A stretch of 64,000 nt of DNA from Taxillus chinensis (GCA_023512835.1 CM042089.1:13841759-13905758), one strand, 5' to 3'. Positions 11,191 to 23,575 are shown, counted from the stretch's first letter. Notes: generated by a model from the sequence alone, not told the origin. Program-made: numbers and translations.

Positions 11191-14100
11191 CCCTCTTTTT
11201 TAAATATAGTTTAAAAAAACACACAAGAAACTGAAAGATCATCCTTTTTGACTTCAGTTACTACTTTGATACGAAATTTCCACGCACCTGCAATGATAAT
11301 GTTAATTAATAAATAAAATAAAAATCGAATCACACTCACACACACACACACAATGAGTGAAAAATTCAATGCGTCAGATGCCTACAAATTAGGAGCCGCA
11401 TGATGGCAGGTAGTAGGGACCCGGCAAACCTTTTCCGACAGCAGTACTAAATGTCACACATGCGAATACGTAGTATTTTTATTTATCACTCTATATGGTT
11501 TTTGTTTTGTTTTTTTTTTTAAATTTATTAATATTACATTGAACCCGGGTCTGAGGTTTCGATTTCGAACCCATATTGATCTTTTGTCTTTTCCCTCCGT
11601 ATAAAGGTTGACGACCGTGACTGCCACGTGGCCATCACTTCTCATTCCACCGAATAGAACCTCTGGCCCTTCACGTTACGCTGGATGGACGTGTACGTTA
11701 ATTGGTCCAGTCGTCCAGTCACTGCTGCACCAACTCATTCGTGAAGTCGTACGTGTGTGTGTATATTTGGTCGCATGTTGTCCGTTCCGGCTCCCAAACA
11801 TTACGCGAGCGTGTGTTTTGGTTGATTGCCGCCGTGGACTCGTCGGCCGGACCGGAGGAACCTTTTACCTCGGCACTCCTACGTTATCGTTTGTTTTTTT
11901 GAACACGACAACACAGGCCTCGTGCTTCTCGACCTTCTTCACTGTTTCGGGCACGGCTTCCCGGTCCTAGATTGATTCTAGGCTAGTTTATGGGTCAGAT
12001 GGAGAGAGATTAATATTACCAACTTTGCTAGCTCGATATGCGCCAAGTACTCTTTTTTTTTTTTTCCTTTTTTTTTTGGATGATACAACTGGAAATGAGG
12101 ATCACACATGGCCGTGGTCCGTGGAGTTGGGTTCGCTGAGCTAGGTATCAAATTATTATGTAATCCTGAACCACACGTTTCACTGCAATAACAGCATCGG
12201 TCGGTCCACATTTGCACCTAGCTTTTGTGAGCCTAGGCTACAGAACATTCGGGTGCTTGCTAGTTCATACCAACATCACAGTCTCATTCATCTTCCTTTT
12301 AACATGCGATTGTTTCGCATCTGATTGACTCATTAGCACCTTTTTGTTTTTTTTTTTTAAAATAAAACCGGACAACTTATTACAGATTCAAACCAAATTT
12401 GCTTTTATTATTTGTATCACATTCAGTCGTTTTCTTTTTTTGGGGGAGCAAAAACTTAATACGAGTCTTGTTTAATCATATCACCCTACCACCTATTATA
12501 TATAGTGAATTGAGGTGGAACATTTATATATTTTTTTTAAAAGCATATACGTGTTAACAATGATTATGTGTGTGTGTGTCATTGCGTAGGCACCTCTAAT
12601 TAAATTATAATCACTCAATTTTTTTTTGAAAACAAATATCTTATATAAGTTGATTCTAATTAAATAATTCACATTAAATAGTTTTCATCATATTATTATG
12701 TATATTGTCAATATATTTGAAAAAAAAAAAGAAAGGGTATATAGTGCGTCAAAAATGAATTGGGCTCACCATAAAATGCATGTAGATTTCATGTGTGTAA
12801 TAGAATCTTTTTCTTGTGTCTAGTCGGTACAACCAATTTTAAATTTTAAAATATAACAAACATAACGAAAATTTAAGTGTTGTTCAGAACTAGGTAGTCT
12901 TCGATATCGATGTAAATTTCAGGTGAACTTTCTTGCGGGTGAATTGCCCTCTATGATCATAGAGGTGTATGATGCAAAGATTGAAGGTTTTCGGTCGATG
13001 ATAAATTTATCACTCTTCTTGTAAGAGATTGATAGGCTGTATTTCATTTTCATATATATATATATATATATAACTAACCCAACCATTAGTATTTTAGAGG
13101 TGGGTTTGGGGTCAAACATATATGCTACAATAACGGTATATTAAAAATAAAATAAATAAAAACCAAGATTTAAATATCTATTTGAAAAGAAAAGAAAGAC
13201 GAAACCAAGATATCTAAGAGCAAGCATGCGTAATAGTAATTAATTAGTAACTTTGAAGTTGCATATATTTATTTATTTGTTACTGTTCATCTGTACTTTA
13301 TGGTTAATTTAAAGACTAAGTTAAAATTATTAATAATAAATTTATACCCATCTTTACTAATTATATAAATTTAAATTTTGCTTACATAGATAAATAAATA
13401 CCATAATATTTCATAAATTACTATCTATATCATTAAAATAATATTTTTTATTTAATAATATTTTTTTATAATTTAATATAAAATAAAAGTAAATATTTAT
13501 GAGAAATGTAAAACAGAGAGATAAGAATTTTTTTATATATAATTTAATAATTATAGGAAGGGAAAAATATTTTTTAATATATTAAAAAATATTGCATAAA
13601 TTTGATGAAAAAAGTTAAATATATAATGTTGTTGTGAAAATAATTTTATGACTTTTTAACTTTTTTTTAGATATAGATAAACGAATTTCTATAAAAAAAT
13701 CTGCTACAGTATAATGAAACATTCTCCTAAAGAGTAGTTGTAGACAAACTTTAGGCATGCAAGCAAATCTAATGGTTATGGTCCGTACGGGCGGGTGGAC
13801 GATGTGACAGCCTACCAATTCATCAGAATAGAAAAAAAAAATAATCATAACCGTCCAATCTCTTACAATTTTACAAAGATTTCGTAAGCCGATTACATAA
13901 ATATTTACTTTTATTTATTTAATTTTATTTTGATTTGCGTTGTTATAATTATCCATTAATTATTTGTATCTCGAATTATGCTTTGGTTCGTCAAACAATA
14001 TTGCATCCCACTGCCAAACATTTTTTAGTGAATTTTTGAATATCATTGGGAGGGAGACGTACACTGGTTTCTTCTTCCCATCGGATCGATCTCTTCCTAT

Positions 14101-15762
14101 TTATAGCAATAAAATGTTGGGAATATATCTAAAGCGACCCTAATATATATAGCAACCTCTATAGCGAAGACATCCATATAAACATCAGCAAGCAGCCTCT
14201 GATACAACATTTTTAAAGCACGGAGCTGCAAGAAAGCAATCACATGCAAATTTCTTTAGTTCACCGACACCTGCCTCTCGCAATCTTAAAATTACAAACT
14301 TAATTAGAACCAAAACAGGAAGGGGATAGGGTTGAAGATCAGCCTGAAAAAAAACCAAAAAACAAAAAAATCATTAAAAATTTTATTGTGGGTTTATATA
14401 TACAACTGTCTTGACCTCCTTAAATGTATGAAGAGATAAGCCTGTCCTACCTGTAGATCCATACAGAAATATTACGGTATATAGGACGGTGTTCACACAT
14501 GGAGACGTACCCATAAGGAAACCGATTTCTAGAAGCAATTCACTTTTATTCAATAAGACATGGGGATCCATTCAAGCCTAGCTAGCTCATAGTAAAGAAC
14601 AAACACATCATAGATTTTTGGATTACTCTAATCAACATCGATCCTGCACCTACACGGAAACTATCACTCAACCAGAGGTCCAACGGCCATTCAACCTGTA
14701 TTTTGGCTGCTGACAAAGCTTTTCATAGAAGGATTTCTGTTGAAAACGGCCAGAGTAAAACTGCTTCTCTCGTGAGAGGCAGGCGAATTAATGCCTGGGC
14801 TAAGGGCTTTTTATCTTTACACTGAAACCATGTCTAGTTTCTACACAAATTACCCTTTTTTACATTGATTTATTTGTTTTATACCACTAAAATATTGTAT
14901 CAAGTTGTAACAATAAATGTCTTGTACAAGGGCAGGTTGAGATTAAAAGAGTTTCCTATCCCATGAATTTTATTGCCGTTTGACTATTGGTTGGTTGGTT
15001 TCCTACATTGTCCATTAATTACCAAATAAAATAAAATGGCACAATAGTTGAAATTTTTTGACCAATTTCGAACAATGGTTAAATAAACACAATTGCTCTA
15101 AAATCTATATATTCTTTATAAACATTCAAGAGTAATGTATTTCCAAATTTATGATTTTATAATACTGTCACAAATAAAATACTCTACCCAAACAAGTTAA
15201 AACCATTTAAAGAATAAAAAATAATGAGTTTATACCGCCCCACAGATATTTTGTGGAGTTTAAATTCTCTAAGGTTAGTGTATGGTATAATATATTAAAT
15301 TTATATCGTTTTGATTTTTTTAAGAAAATCAAAATAACATAATTTTAATATAAAAAATATACAATAATATAATTTTAATGTACTATACCATACAATAATT
15401 ATAGAAAATTTTAATTTTATTTTGTATCATACTCGGCCCACCAGTTCTTAATACTTTCTTATGCTCAAACAATAGTTCTCCATCATCATTGAGGCTTTAA
15501 ATGCTCAAACAATAGTTCTTAATACATTCTTTTACACGGCCCGCCAGTTCTTATGCCCTTGCCCGGAGAGTCCTAGCAGCTACCGGTTTCAGTGCATTCA
15601 ATTCGCGGCTAGTAGTTGTAGCCCATGGGCCAAATGATAAAGTAGCACGGACCTATCAAATGGGCCATGAGCCTCTGTGGGCATATGTGAGCAAATTAAT
15701 CCACGGGATCAATTTTAAAAATTGTTGCCATCATCTCCTTCCTATGAAACCATAGAAAATAT
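11191..15762. other. Intergenic DNA with no supported gene
   Basis: It includes an (AC)n run at about 11335-11352 and a GC-richer patch at 11600-11970. That patch has open frames on the plus strand and a CACGTGG motif near 11625. The rest is AT-rich sequence full of T-runs. A second less AT-rich patch at 14040-14840 could be transcribed, but no frame or splice structure is convincing. None of the ORFs (for example 11608-11970 or 13615-13848) resembles a known family. Confidence 0.45.
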
Positions 15763-16370
15763 TAGGATGTGCATGAGTGGGATTGATCAGATGATAGACT
15801 AAATTATTAATTAATTCATAATTAATTTTTATACCTTTTAACTGACTCTCAACCTCAATAATCAGTGAGCTTGTTAAATTTTTAGTAGTATTAACCGACA
15901 GGTATGACAGATTAAGTAAGTATCAATCGCCATTTACAGTATATAATTAAATGACATATATTGAAAAAATTAAACATAAAAAATATAAAAATAATTATAA
16001 TCAAAAGTATATTATTTTATTCATCAAATATTTATAATTATAGATTAGAAAAGAACTCAGATTTACGGATCGCAGCGTCACAAACTCACAATCATAGGCG
16101 TCGTGCCGTATAACTCTCACCTCTCGCAATAGGAGAGATGATAACAAACTAATATCTAATAGATAAATAATAAAATTTATTTTATTTTTATATAATGGGT
16201 GCAACGGGTCAAGTTAGTATCGGGTTTGAACATTCTCATCCATCAACCTACCAAACTCACCATAAAATAAAAATTTCAACCAACTAACTCATTTGTATAA
16301 TTTTTATTTGAGGATAGTAGGTATGTTCGGATTTGGTCAGGCAGGTTAGGTGGGCAGATGTACACCCCTA
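15763..16370. mobile_element. hAT-like MITE with 8-bp target site duplication
   Basis: The left terminus reads TAGGATGTGCATGAGTGGG. The right terminus, reverse complemented, reads TAGGGGTGTACATCTGCCC, so the ends are imperfect inverted repeats in the style of hAT elements. The flanks are GAAAATAT (15755-15762) and GAAAATAA (16371-16378), which match at 7 of 8 positions, as expected for a hAT 8-bp duplication. The 608-bp interior is non-coding, so it needs a transposase from elsewhere. Confidence 0.8.
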
Positions 16371-16470
16371 GAAAATAAAGTCCGATGTTGGTTTTGAGAG
16401 AAAAAAACCTAAAGAAGCCAAAATAAAATAAACTTTAATTTTCCATTCAAGTACATAATTTCATGCACCT

Positions 16471-16474
16471 TATA

Positions 16475-16535
<61 letters not shown>

Positions 16536-16579
16536 TGTGTGTGTGTGTGTGCGCGCGCGTGCACACACACACACACATG
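16471..16579. repeat. Compound microsatellite AT-GA-GT-GC-AC
   Basis: Five dinucleotide runs follow without a gap: (AT)n to about 16514, (GA)n to about 16535, (GT)n to about 16551, (GC)n to about 16560 and (AC)n to about 16577. The GT-GC-AC part is alternating purine-pyrimidine and also nearly self-complementary. Confidence 0.95.
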
Positions 16580-17009
16580 TAAATTTTTGAATAATTTAGC
16601 TGCTCATGAATTACATAATATAGTAAAATTCTTCAAATAATTAATAAAAATGTAAAAAAAATACATATAGTTTTATGCTATAAAAATTATTTAAATTTTA
16701 CTAAATAATTTTAACTATAATTATCTATTACCTGGTCAACCTATATTGTAGGTTAAAAGTAAAGAATATTACATTATATTCCACAATATGTAGTATAATA
16801 TCACATGGCGTTTAATTATAACAAATAACAAACTTAATTTAAATTTATTTTATTAAATTTATTATCAAACAAATGTAAATAATCGTAAAAAAATTGATTT
16901 AATAAGCTCAACCATTATCAGATGAGTTCTTTTTCAACGAGAATGTAAACTACTTGTATCTAAATTTTTGCGAAGTCACATATTGTAATTTAAGTATAAT
17001 ACTTAAATG

Positions 17010-17056
17010 CCGAGAGGCATAATGGTTACAATGTAAATGGGTTCAGGCACCCTTGG
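17010..17056 (+). other. Possible tRNA-like (SINE-type) fragment beside the TRIM
   Basis: GAGGCATAATGGTTA followed about 15 bases later by GGTTCAGGCACC resembles the A and B boxes of an RNA polymerase III promoter in tRNA-derived SINEs. The stretch is too short and too diverged to call a tRNA, and the TRIM LTR begins directly after it. It could be chance. Confidence 0.2.
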
Positions 17057-18191
17057 TGTCACGACACGAGACGTAGTGCGGCGGGACGTTTCTCGGTGGC
17101 ACGATTCAGGAATGTATTCGTGCTATGTAAAGGAGAGGGATTGGTTGAAAGTGTAGATGGTGCGTAGCGAAAGGTTCCAAGCGATTCGTGGAGGAAAACG
17201 GATGGAACCCCTTCGGAGTTCAAATGTGCCGACCCGGTTGAATGCGGGGAGCACGCCGCTAGTCGAGGACTTGACGTTGAAGAAGGGATTTGGCCATCCT
17301 TACACAAACCGGTCGGGAACTGGAGCCGTTCTCTGATGAGCCCAGTGGCGGGCGAAACCGGTCTACGTGCGCTTCAACCCCCAAAGGCTAAACTTAGCGG
17401 ACCGTGGATAGAGAAGCTAAGTGCCGCAATGGGTTGAGAGGCGCAGAAACCTGACCCCGTGACAAGTGGTATCAGAGTCGAACCGGCCCATATCCTGAAG
17501 ACTCGCCGAGCACTCTCGCGAGTAGCATGATCCCAAGGTGGGAGGTCACAGAGGTGAGTCGACCGCACGCCTTGCATCCATAGAGTTGGAGTATCCTAGA
17601 GTGTGATACCGAGCTGGGCAAGGGAGTACGAAGGAGCTCGTCGGAGCGATCTTGGAAGCCTCCTATCCTTTGGACATTGGGCGAGTGGGAGAGTATCTTG
17701 GTAAAGGTGTTGCAACCTGCGGGGAAGTGATGTCGACAAGCGCAATGAGGACGTTGCGAGGATTGGGTGGAGGAGAATGTCATGACCCGAACAGCGTGGT
17801 GCTGGCGGGACGTTTCTCAGTGGCACGATTTAGGAATGTATTCGTGCTACGTAAAGGAGAGGGGTTGGTTGAAAGCGTAGATGGTGCGCAGCGGAAGGTT
17901 CCAGGTAGTTCGTGGAGGAAAACGGATGGAACCCCTTCGGAGTTCAGACGTGCCGACCCGGTTGAATGCGGGGAGCATGCCGCTAGTCGAGGACTTGATG
18001 TTGAAGAAGGGATTTGGCCATCCTTACACAAACTGGTCGGGAACTGGAGCCGTTCTCCTGATGAGCCTAGTGGCAGGGCAAAACCAGTCTACGTGCGCTT
18101 CAACCCTCAAAGGCTAAACTTAGCGGACCGTGAATAGAGAAGCTAAGTGCCGCAATGGGTTTAGAGGCGCAGGAAACCTGACCCCGTGACA
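17057..18191 (+). mobile_element. Complete TRIM (terminal-repeat retrotransposon in miniature)
   Basis: There are two direct repeats at 17057-17464 (408 bp) and 17778-18191 (414 bp). Both start TGTCA and end CCCCGTGACA, and they are highly similar with scattered differences. Two bases after the first repeat comes TGGTATCAGAGTCG (17467-17480), the classical primer-binding site complementary to the 3' end of initiator methionine tRNA. A purine-rich tract (GGGTGGAGGAGAA) ends right before the second repeat at 17777. The 313-bp interior has no gag or pol. This is the textbook layout of a TRIM, which moves using proteins of other retrotransposons. Flanks CTTGG and CTGGC are not a clean duplication, so the target site has changed or boundaries are off by a base or two. 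Open frames across it, such as 17652-18137, are incidental. Confidence 0.9.
17467..17480 (+). promoter_or_regulatory. Primer-binding site of the TRIM (initiator Met tRNA type)
   Basis: TGGTATCAGAGTCG starts two bases after the 5' LTR. It matches the usual plant retrotransposon primer site TGGTATCAGAGC over its first eleven bases. It is the clearest evidence that the flanking repeats are LTRs. Confidence 0.9.
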
Positions 18192-19005
18192 CTGGCAACT
18201 GCACTGTCTAACTACTCGAGATACCTTGCTCAACGCTACTCGACACTCTAAGCTCGAGCAACATGCTCGAGGCTCCCTGCTCGAAGCTAGCCTCGAGAAG
18301 TTCCCCAGTCACGAATTGTTGACTGTGTTCTTCCCAATTTCGTCCAAAAACCGAATTATATCCATTAAATCTCCATTTTTAAGCTATAATTCATCCATAT
18401 TAATGGTTTCTAACATCATCTAGCCACATTAGGCTACCAAACAACCTAAATTATCTATGTTTCATGCTCAATTTCCATTTTCCCCAATTCCCAGGGTTCA
18501 TCACGAATTTTCATGATTTCATCTAATTCTTACATGTTAATCCAATGAAACAGCAAAGAAAGGGTGAAGAATCAATGAAACACCTACCTGGAATGACTCT
18601 TGATGATCGAACAAGCTTAAAACGCCCCAAAGCGAAGACTCCAAGCTTCTCTCTCTCTCTCTCTCTAATGCACGAACACTGAAACGTAACGTGGAAGCTC
18701 GTACTCTCATCCTATTTATATTTCTGTATTTTCTTTTATTAATAAATCCCAAAAATATTAATTGACCTCCCGAGGTCACGAACTCCAAATTGAGCCCAAG
18801 TACAGTCAAAACGCTCAAAATGACGAGCACGTCACTATCCAGATATTTTCCAACCCAATTGACCGCTCAAACGCAAGGTCAACCAATAAATCCCAAAAAG
18901 TCAACAATCAGGCCACTCGGGGCCCCGACCCAGAATAGGGCCCAATTACAGTCAAAATGCTCACATTGACGAACACAATATTGTCCAGATGTTTTTAGCA
19001 ATAGA
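18192..19005. repeat. LTR-derived DNA with a tandem duplication and CTCGAG-rich tract
   Basis: A run of CTCGAG or CTCGA motifs lies at 18213-18300. A (CT)n microsatellite at about 18648-18667 and a reversed TATA-like box near 18712-18720 look like an antisense LTR promoter and leader. Two tandem units of about 138 bp follow (about 18746-18847 and 18886-18994), sharing 'AATCCCAAAAA' and 'TACAGTCAAAA.GCTCA.A.TGACGA'. No coding frame is seen. Confidence 0.5.
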
Positions 19006-20949
19006 TGTCATGCCCTCAAATTCTGAAACCCACAGAACCAGGAACGCGACTTTCCCACGCCCATTCTAGGGGTCGAGGGATTGGGTCTGATTCTAACCTG
19101 TACAATACTACAATGGGGTAGCATTGTACTTGCAAATAAACCAATGCAACACACAAGCTATTAGTAAACAAATATGCAAATAATCAGAGTCCAACCAATC
19201 AAGTTTGTACAACTGCCACAGACCCAAGTCCGGAAAAGGAAATAGTCAAATAATTCAAAGTAGAGGATAGGTTCTTAACATGACTCCTACTCTGAAAATG
19301 CTCCCACCAGCTCTGCTATGACTCCACCAGCTACTCCCTACGACCTATAGAAAAAAAGAAATGTAGTAGGGTGAGCACGTGTGCCCAGTAGGTGACCCCA
19401 AACTCTAACTTCCTGTTACATAAATTCTTAGATCTAAACGCTCAGTGTATGCTTGTGCTAGTGTAGTGGTCTACTCTACCACCGAGGGCCTAAGTTAAGC
19501 CCTCGGAATAAAATAACTCCCATATCATTTATTTACAATGAGCAATGAACATTTCACAATCATGTCACCTAACTATTGACGTCATAACCCGACCATCCAT
19601 ATCCTCACAATCGACCCCAAGGGATCATGTATTTCTTTTCCCAATAGCCATATGTGGGACCCACGGTGTCCCTCTTGATAGCCTGCCACATACGGGACCT
19701 GGGTCAACTAGCCACTTAGGGGACCTATGGCCTCTGGCCAGCCCTAGGTGGGACCTGCGGTTACCCAACAACCTCCACAACCCAACCATCAATACAAATA
19801 TACCAAAACAACGAGCAAGTCATATAAAAATTAACATGTACAACATAATAAGTATTTCAAGCATTTAAATCACCAAACACTATTAAACGTCACAGTTCCA
19901 CATTTAAATCATCAACAGTCTCAAGCCAAAATGTTTATGAGTTCAACCGTACAAAATCTTTATTATTTACCTAATCACTATTTGAACTTAAACATATACA
20001 TATATATGCATACATATAAATATATATATCTATATATCTATTTATATATATTTATATCTGTATATCATTTACCTAGTTGCATTTATATAACCAATTATAA
20101 TCATATGTATACATTATTTACCTAAATATACATATATATCCATTTACAATCATATATATATATATATATATTTACCTAAATATATATATTTATATATATA
20201 TAAAAAAAAGACAAGGGAGCGTCGCGCTCCCTCTGGCTTCACGGTGCGCCCACAGGCGCACCCTGGCAGCGGCGGCGGCACAGATGCCGCTGCCCTTCTC
20301 CACCACCCCTGCGCAGCGAGACGCGCGGACGCCTGGATCCACGCAGCCACTCGGACACACGGCGCACGGGTCGCCCAACGTGCGCGACGTCGCGCCGCCT
20401 CTCCACTGCCTCCTCCGCGCGGATCGCACCAACCCGGCCGCGGTACCCCTGAATCCGCCACCCGTGAAGCCGACGTTCTTTCTCCCTTCCGACGGCGGGC
20501 TGTGGCCGACGCAAACGTCTAACCCCTCATCGCTTTGACTGGTCTAGACGTCAAATCACACACCGTACCCATACCTTAAGAGATACAAATCGTGCAATAG
20601 GGTAGACAAAGAACCAGAATCACCTACCTGGATTTGGTTTGGAAAGGTTGATTGAATAGTCTGCTTCAAACCCTTCTGCGTCTCTCTGTCAAATTCTGTA
20701 CACCAAAAGGAATGTAGGGTTTTTACCCTAACTCCTCCTTTTATACCAATTTATTAATCATAATAATAATAAATAATATAAATTGTAATAATAATAATGA
20801 TAATAATAACGCACCAATAAACTCGAATATTAAAATAATAATAACTCGCTCAACTCTAATTCAGGCCTAACTTCCAACCGCACACAGGCGCGAGCCTTTA
20901 CAATAGAGAAATACTATCTCTCAGCCCTACCCAAATACGGGTCTTTACA
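19006..20949 (-). mobile_element. Family A solo LTR, antisense, with internal CpG-rich block
   Basis: It starts TGTCATGCCCTCAAATTC and ends GGGTCTTTACA, so on the minus strand it reads TGTAAAGACCC...GGCATGACA. It carries the family A signature 'GGGGTCGAGGGATTGGG' near 19070, and sequence at 19260-19560 runs parallel to the 40.1 kb copy. An (AT)-rich microsatellite (19990-20200) adjoins a strongly GC-rich block (20214-20540). A reversed promoter-like segment precedes the right end. Flanks ATAGA and GATTT do not match, so the assignment as an intact solo LTR is tentative. Confidence 0.6.
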
Positions 20950-22173
20950 GATTTGTTCATGTTATTTGGAATCAAGCAACTTAAGATATCATTGCAAGAA
21001 AGGGGGGCTTGGCTTGAAAACCTTGGGCTTCCTAAATATCTAAAATCTCTAATCTTTTAACTCTCTTGAAAGCATATTGGTGTATATCAATACACGTTTT
21101 AAATTAGTGCAAACTCATTATTTTCGTTTATTTTATATCTGATTAAGTTTGTGCCAATGATCCCTAAAAAATGCAAATGCTTATATAAATTGATAAATTT
21201 ATAGCCCGGGATAAAGTCTTAAAACCTCGTTATTGGATGAAATACTTGCCTATGTAATTTGAAGTTCCCATTGTGATATAATTGCATTATTGCAGAATGA
21301 GCGAATCTTATGTATGTCTAATAGGTTGCCTAAGAATTTGAATATCTTTGTATAATTGTATGTCTCATAGCTATTTTGCAAACTTGATTTAAATTAACCT
21401 AAAATATAACATGTAGACATTTAGGGTAATTTCTCATCTTTATTTTCATATTTAAAAAAATAAAAAGAAACTTAAAATCTTATTTTTTAGAAAATTTGGA
21501 ACAAGCCCAAGTGATTACAAGGTTCAATAACTAATGTTTATACCCTTGTCAAAAATATTTTAGTCATTTTTTATTTTTAATTTGATTTTCTTTCTTTATA
21601 TTATAGCTTCTTAAAAATATTTTTCTAAGCCTTTGCCACATGGGACCATGTATCTTATATCCCCATATTTTAAATAAAATATTGTTTCTTAATTAAATAA
21701 AAACCACGTAAAACAAGTAAATACTCACATGTTCTAAGATATATCAAGTAAGGACGTTTTATGAGTGTTAATTCTTTTTCACATGTAATTGACTCTTAAA
21801 CTCACTTTTGGACACATACATTTCATATTATGTGACCAACCATATCCTTATATTGATTACCAATAGCTCCTTTATTTTTTTCATCATTTATGTTTTTTGC
21901 AAGCCTATTACAATGATAACTTAATGAACCACTTAATCTCAAAGAGCAAATAATGAGCTAAGGCGAAAATGGTTAATGACACTTGGCTCTAGTGTGGGTA
22001 TGCTTTCCTAGCATGGATTTAGGTTTTCAAAAATCTTCCTACTTATGGGGAATTGGCAAGTAGTATTGCCAACAAATAAAAAAGCATGGATTTATGATTA
22101 CTTGCGTACAATCAAGCTCAAACATCTGGTCACTGCATACATTTTTGTTGAACTTGATTTATCTAAGCCTTTA
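20950..22173. other. Intergenic DNA, no gene recognised
   Basis: AT-rich sequence without credible exons. No repeat from elsewhere in the window was recognised. Confidence 0.45.
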
Positions 22174-22511
22174 AGAGCAACTCCAAAAGGTTTTTTCTTT
22201 TCTACAAATAAAGAGTCAAACCTAAAAAATTCACTCCAACAAGCTCTCTATTTCACTCTCTACAAATGAAATTTGTTAGTGTGAGTCTTCAAAAATGAAA
22301 AGTTACTATTCACTCTCTACATAATATGATATTATTAATTTTTTATTCTCTTTCCTCTTTCCTTCCTCCTTCTTCATTGATTGTTTTTTTAATAAAAAAA
22401 TAAAATTAAAATAAAGATGATTATTGGAGTTGAGAGTAAAAAATTCATCTTCATATCTAAAGAAATTATCATATGTAGAGAAAAAATACATATTAATGTC
22501 GGAGTTGCTCT
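22174..22511. mobile_element. Small MITE with AGAGCAACTCC terminal inverted repeats
   Basis: The left end AGAGCAACTCC (22174-22184) is repeated as a perfect inverse at the right end (GGAGTTGCTCT, 22501-22511). The 338-bp interior is AT-rich and non-coding. Plant genomes carry many MITEs with 'AGAGCAACTCC' ends. The superfamily cannot be decided because the flanking bases (TTA and AAC) do not give a clear duplication. Confidence 0.7.
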
Positions 22512-22739
22512 AACCCAAAACTTCTGATTACTATACGTAAATCATTTTGTTTTTGCTACCTTCTATAACAGGTATTCAATCATACCTTTTTTAATTGCTA
22601 AAGAAAAAAATTTCATTTCTTTTTTAGTACTTAGTCTAAATTCATCACGATGAACACTCTCTTTCTTTTTTAATTAATTAGAAAACGTCAGCAGTGACTC
22701 TAAAAGAAAATGGGGCAATGATAGGTGACTTGTTGGGTT

Positions 22740-23575
22740 CTCACCGTGAAGCACAGATGATGCTATGTGGTTGACGGGGCAGATATATGCACCGATGGCA
22801 GACCTGTGTGGCACTGTGGTCGGGCATATTGCGCTGTGGCTGTGACAGGCATATGCGCCGATGGCAGGCTTGTGTGGCACTGTGTCCGGGCATATAGCAC
22901 TATGGTAGGGCTGAGTGCCCTGAGTTGGGATCCTGTTGAGGATCTTGTTGAGCTGTTGAGCTCGTGGAGCTAGGGCTGAGTGCCCTGAGCTGGAATCCCG
23001 TGGAGGATCGTGGACAAGCTGTCCTGTGTGGGCAGACTGAGTCCTGATATTTGTTTTCAGGCCGTGTCCTGATGATTATGCACACTATAAGGTGCACAAG
23101 TACATTAAGCATATAGTATAGACTTGTATGTTTGCATGATGTGGAGTTTTGGGATCACTTATTAAGCTTGTCGCTCACCCCTACTTGTTCTTTACCTTTT
23201 TCAGGTGTGACCCGAGACTAGTGGAGGACTTTCTTCCAGGAGGACGTGCCCACTACTCTGATGTATGGTATAGTCTTATATTGTATTATTTTGTATTGTA
23301 TCTCGGACATGGGTTCGTGGACAGTTGTATTTGCATATTGTTTGTGGTGTGATGTCTGTATGACTGTTTGACTTATTGTATGTATGATGATTTATGAAAA
23401 AGTACAGGATTACCCTTGATGTATGACTGTATAGGGTTGCATGATTGAGACAGCATCCGCGGTGTAGTCTCTATTGGCGCTAGTCACCAACCCCTTGACC
23501 TTTCAGGTGCGGGCAAGGGAAAGTCATGTTCCTGGTTCCGGGTTCCCTGGAATTTGGGGGCGTGACAAAATCTCC
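22740..23575 (+). repeat. Family A LTR fragment, sense
   Basis: It ends GGGGGCGTGACA near 23567 and holds the conserved block 'GTCACCAACCCCTTGACC' at about 23489. The upstream part (GGATCCTGTTGAGGAT repeats, ACAAGCTGTCC) is the reverse complement of sequence in the 40.1-41.4 kb copy. The 5' end is missing. Direct repeats with 'GGGCATAT' and 'TGTGTGGCACTGTG' occur at 22790-22900. The open frames here are incidental. Confidence 0.65.

Noticed and set aside
11608..11970. 120-residue open frame in a GC-richer patch
   Set aside because: No domain, no splice logic and an overlapping second frame. Kept only as a composition note.
17652..18137. 161-residue plus-strand open frame
   Set aside because: It spans the TRIM interior and 3' LTR. 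It has no domain and is not conserved in the 5' LTR copy.
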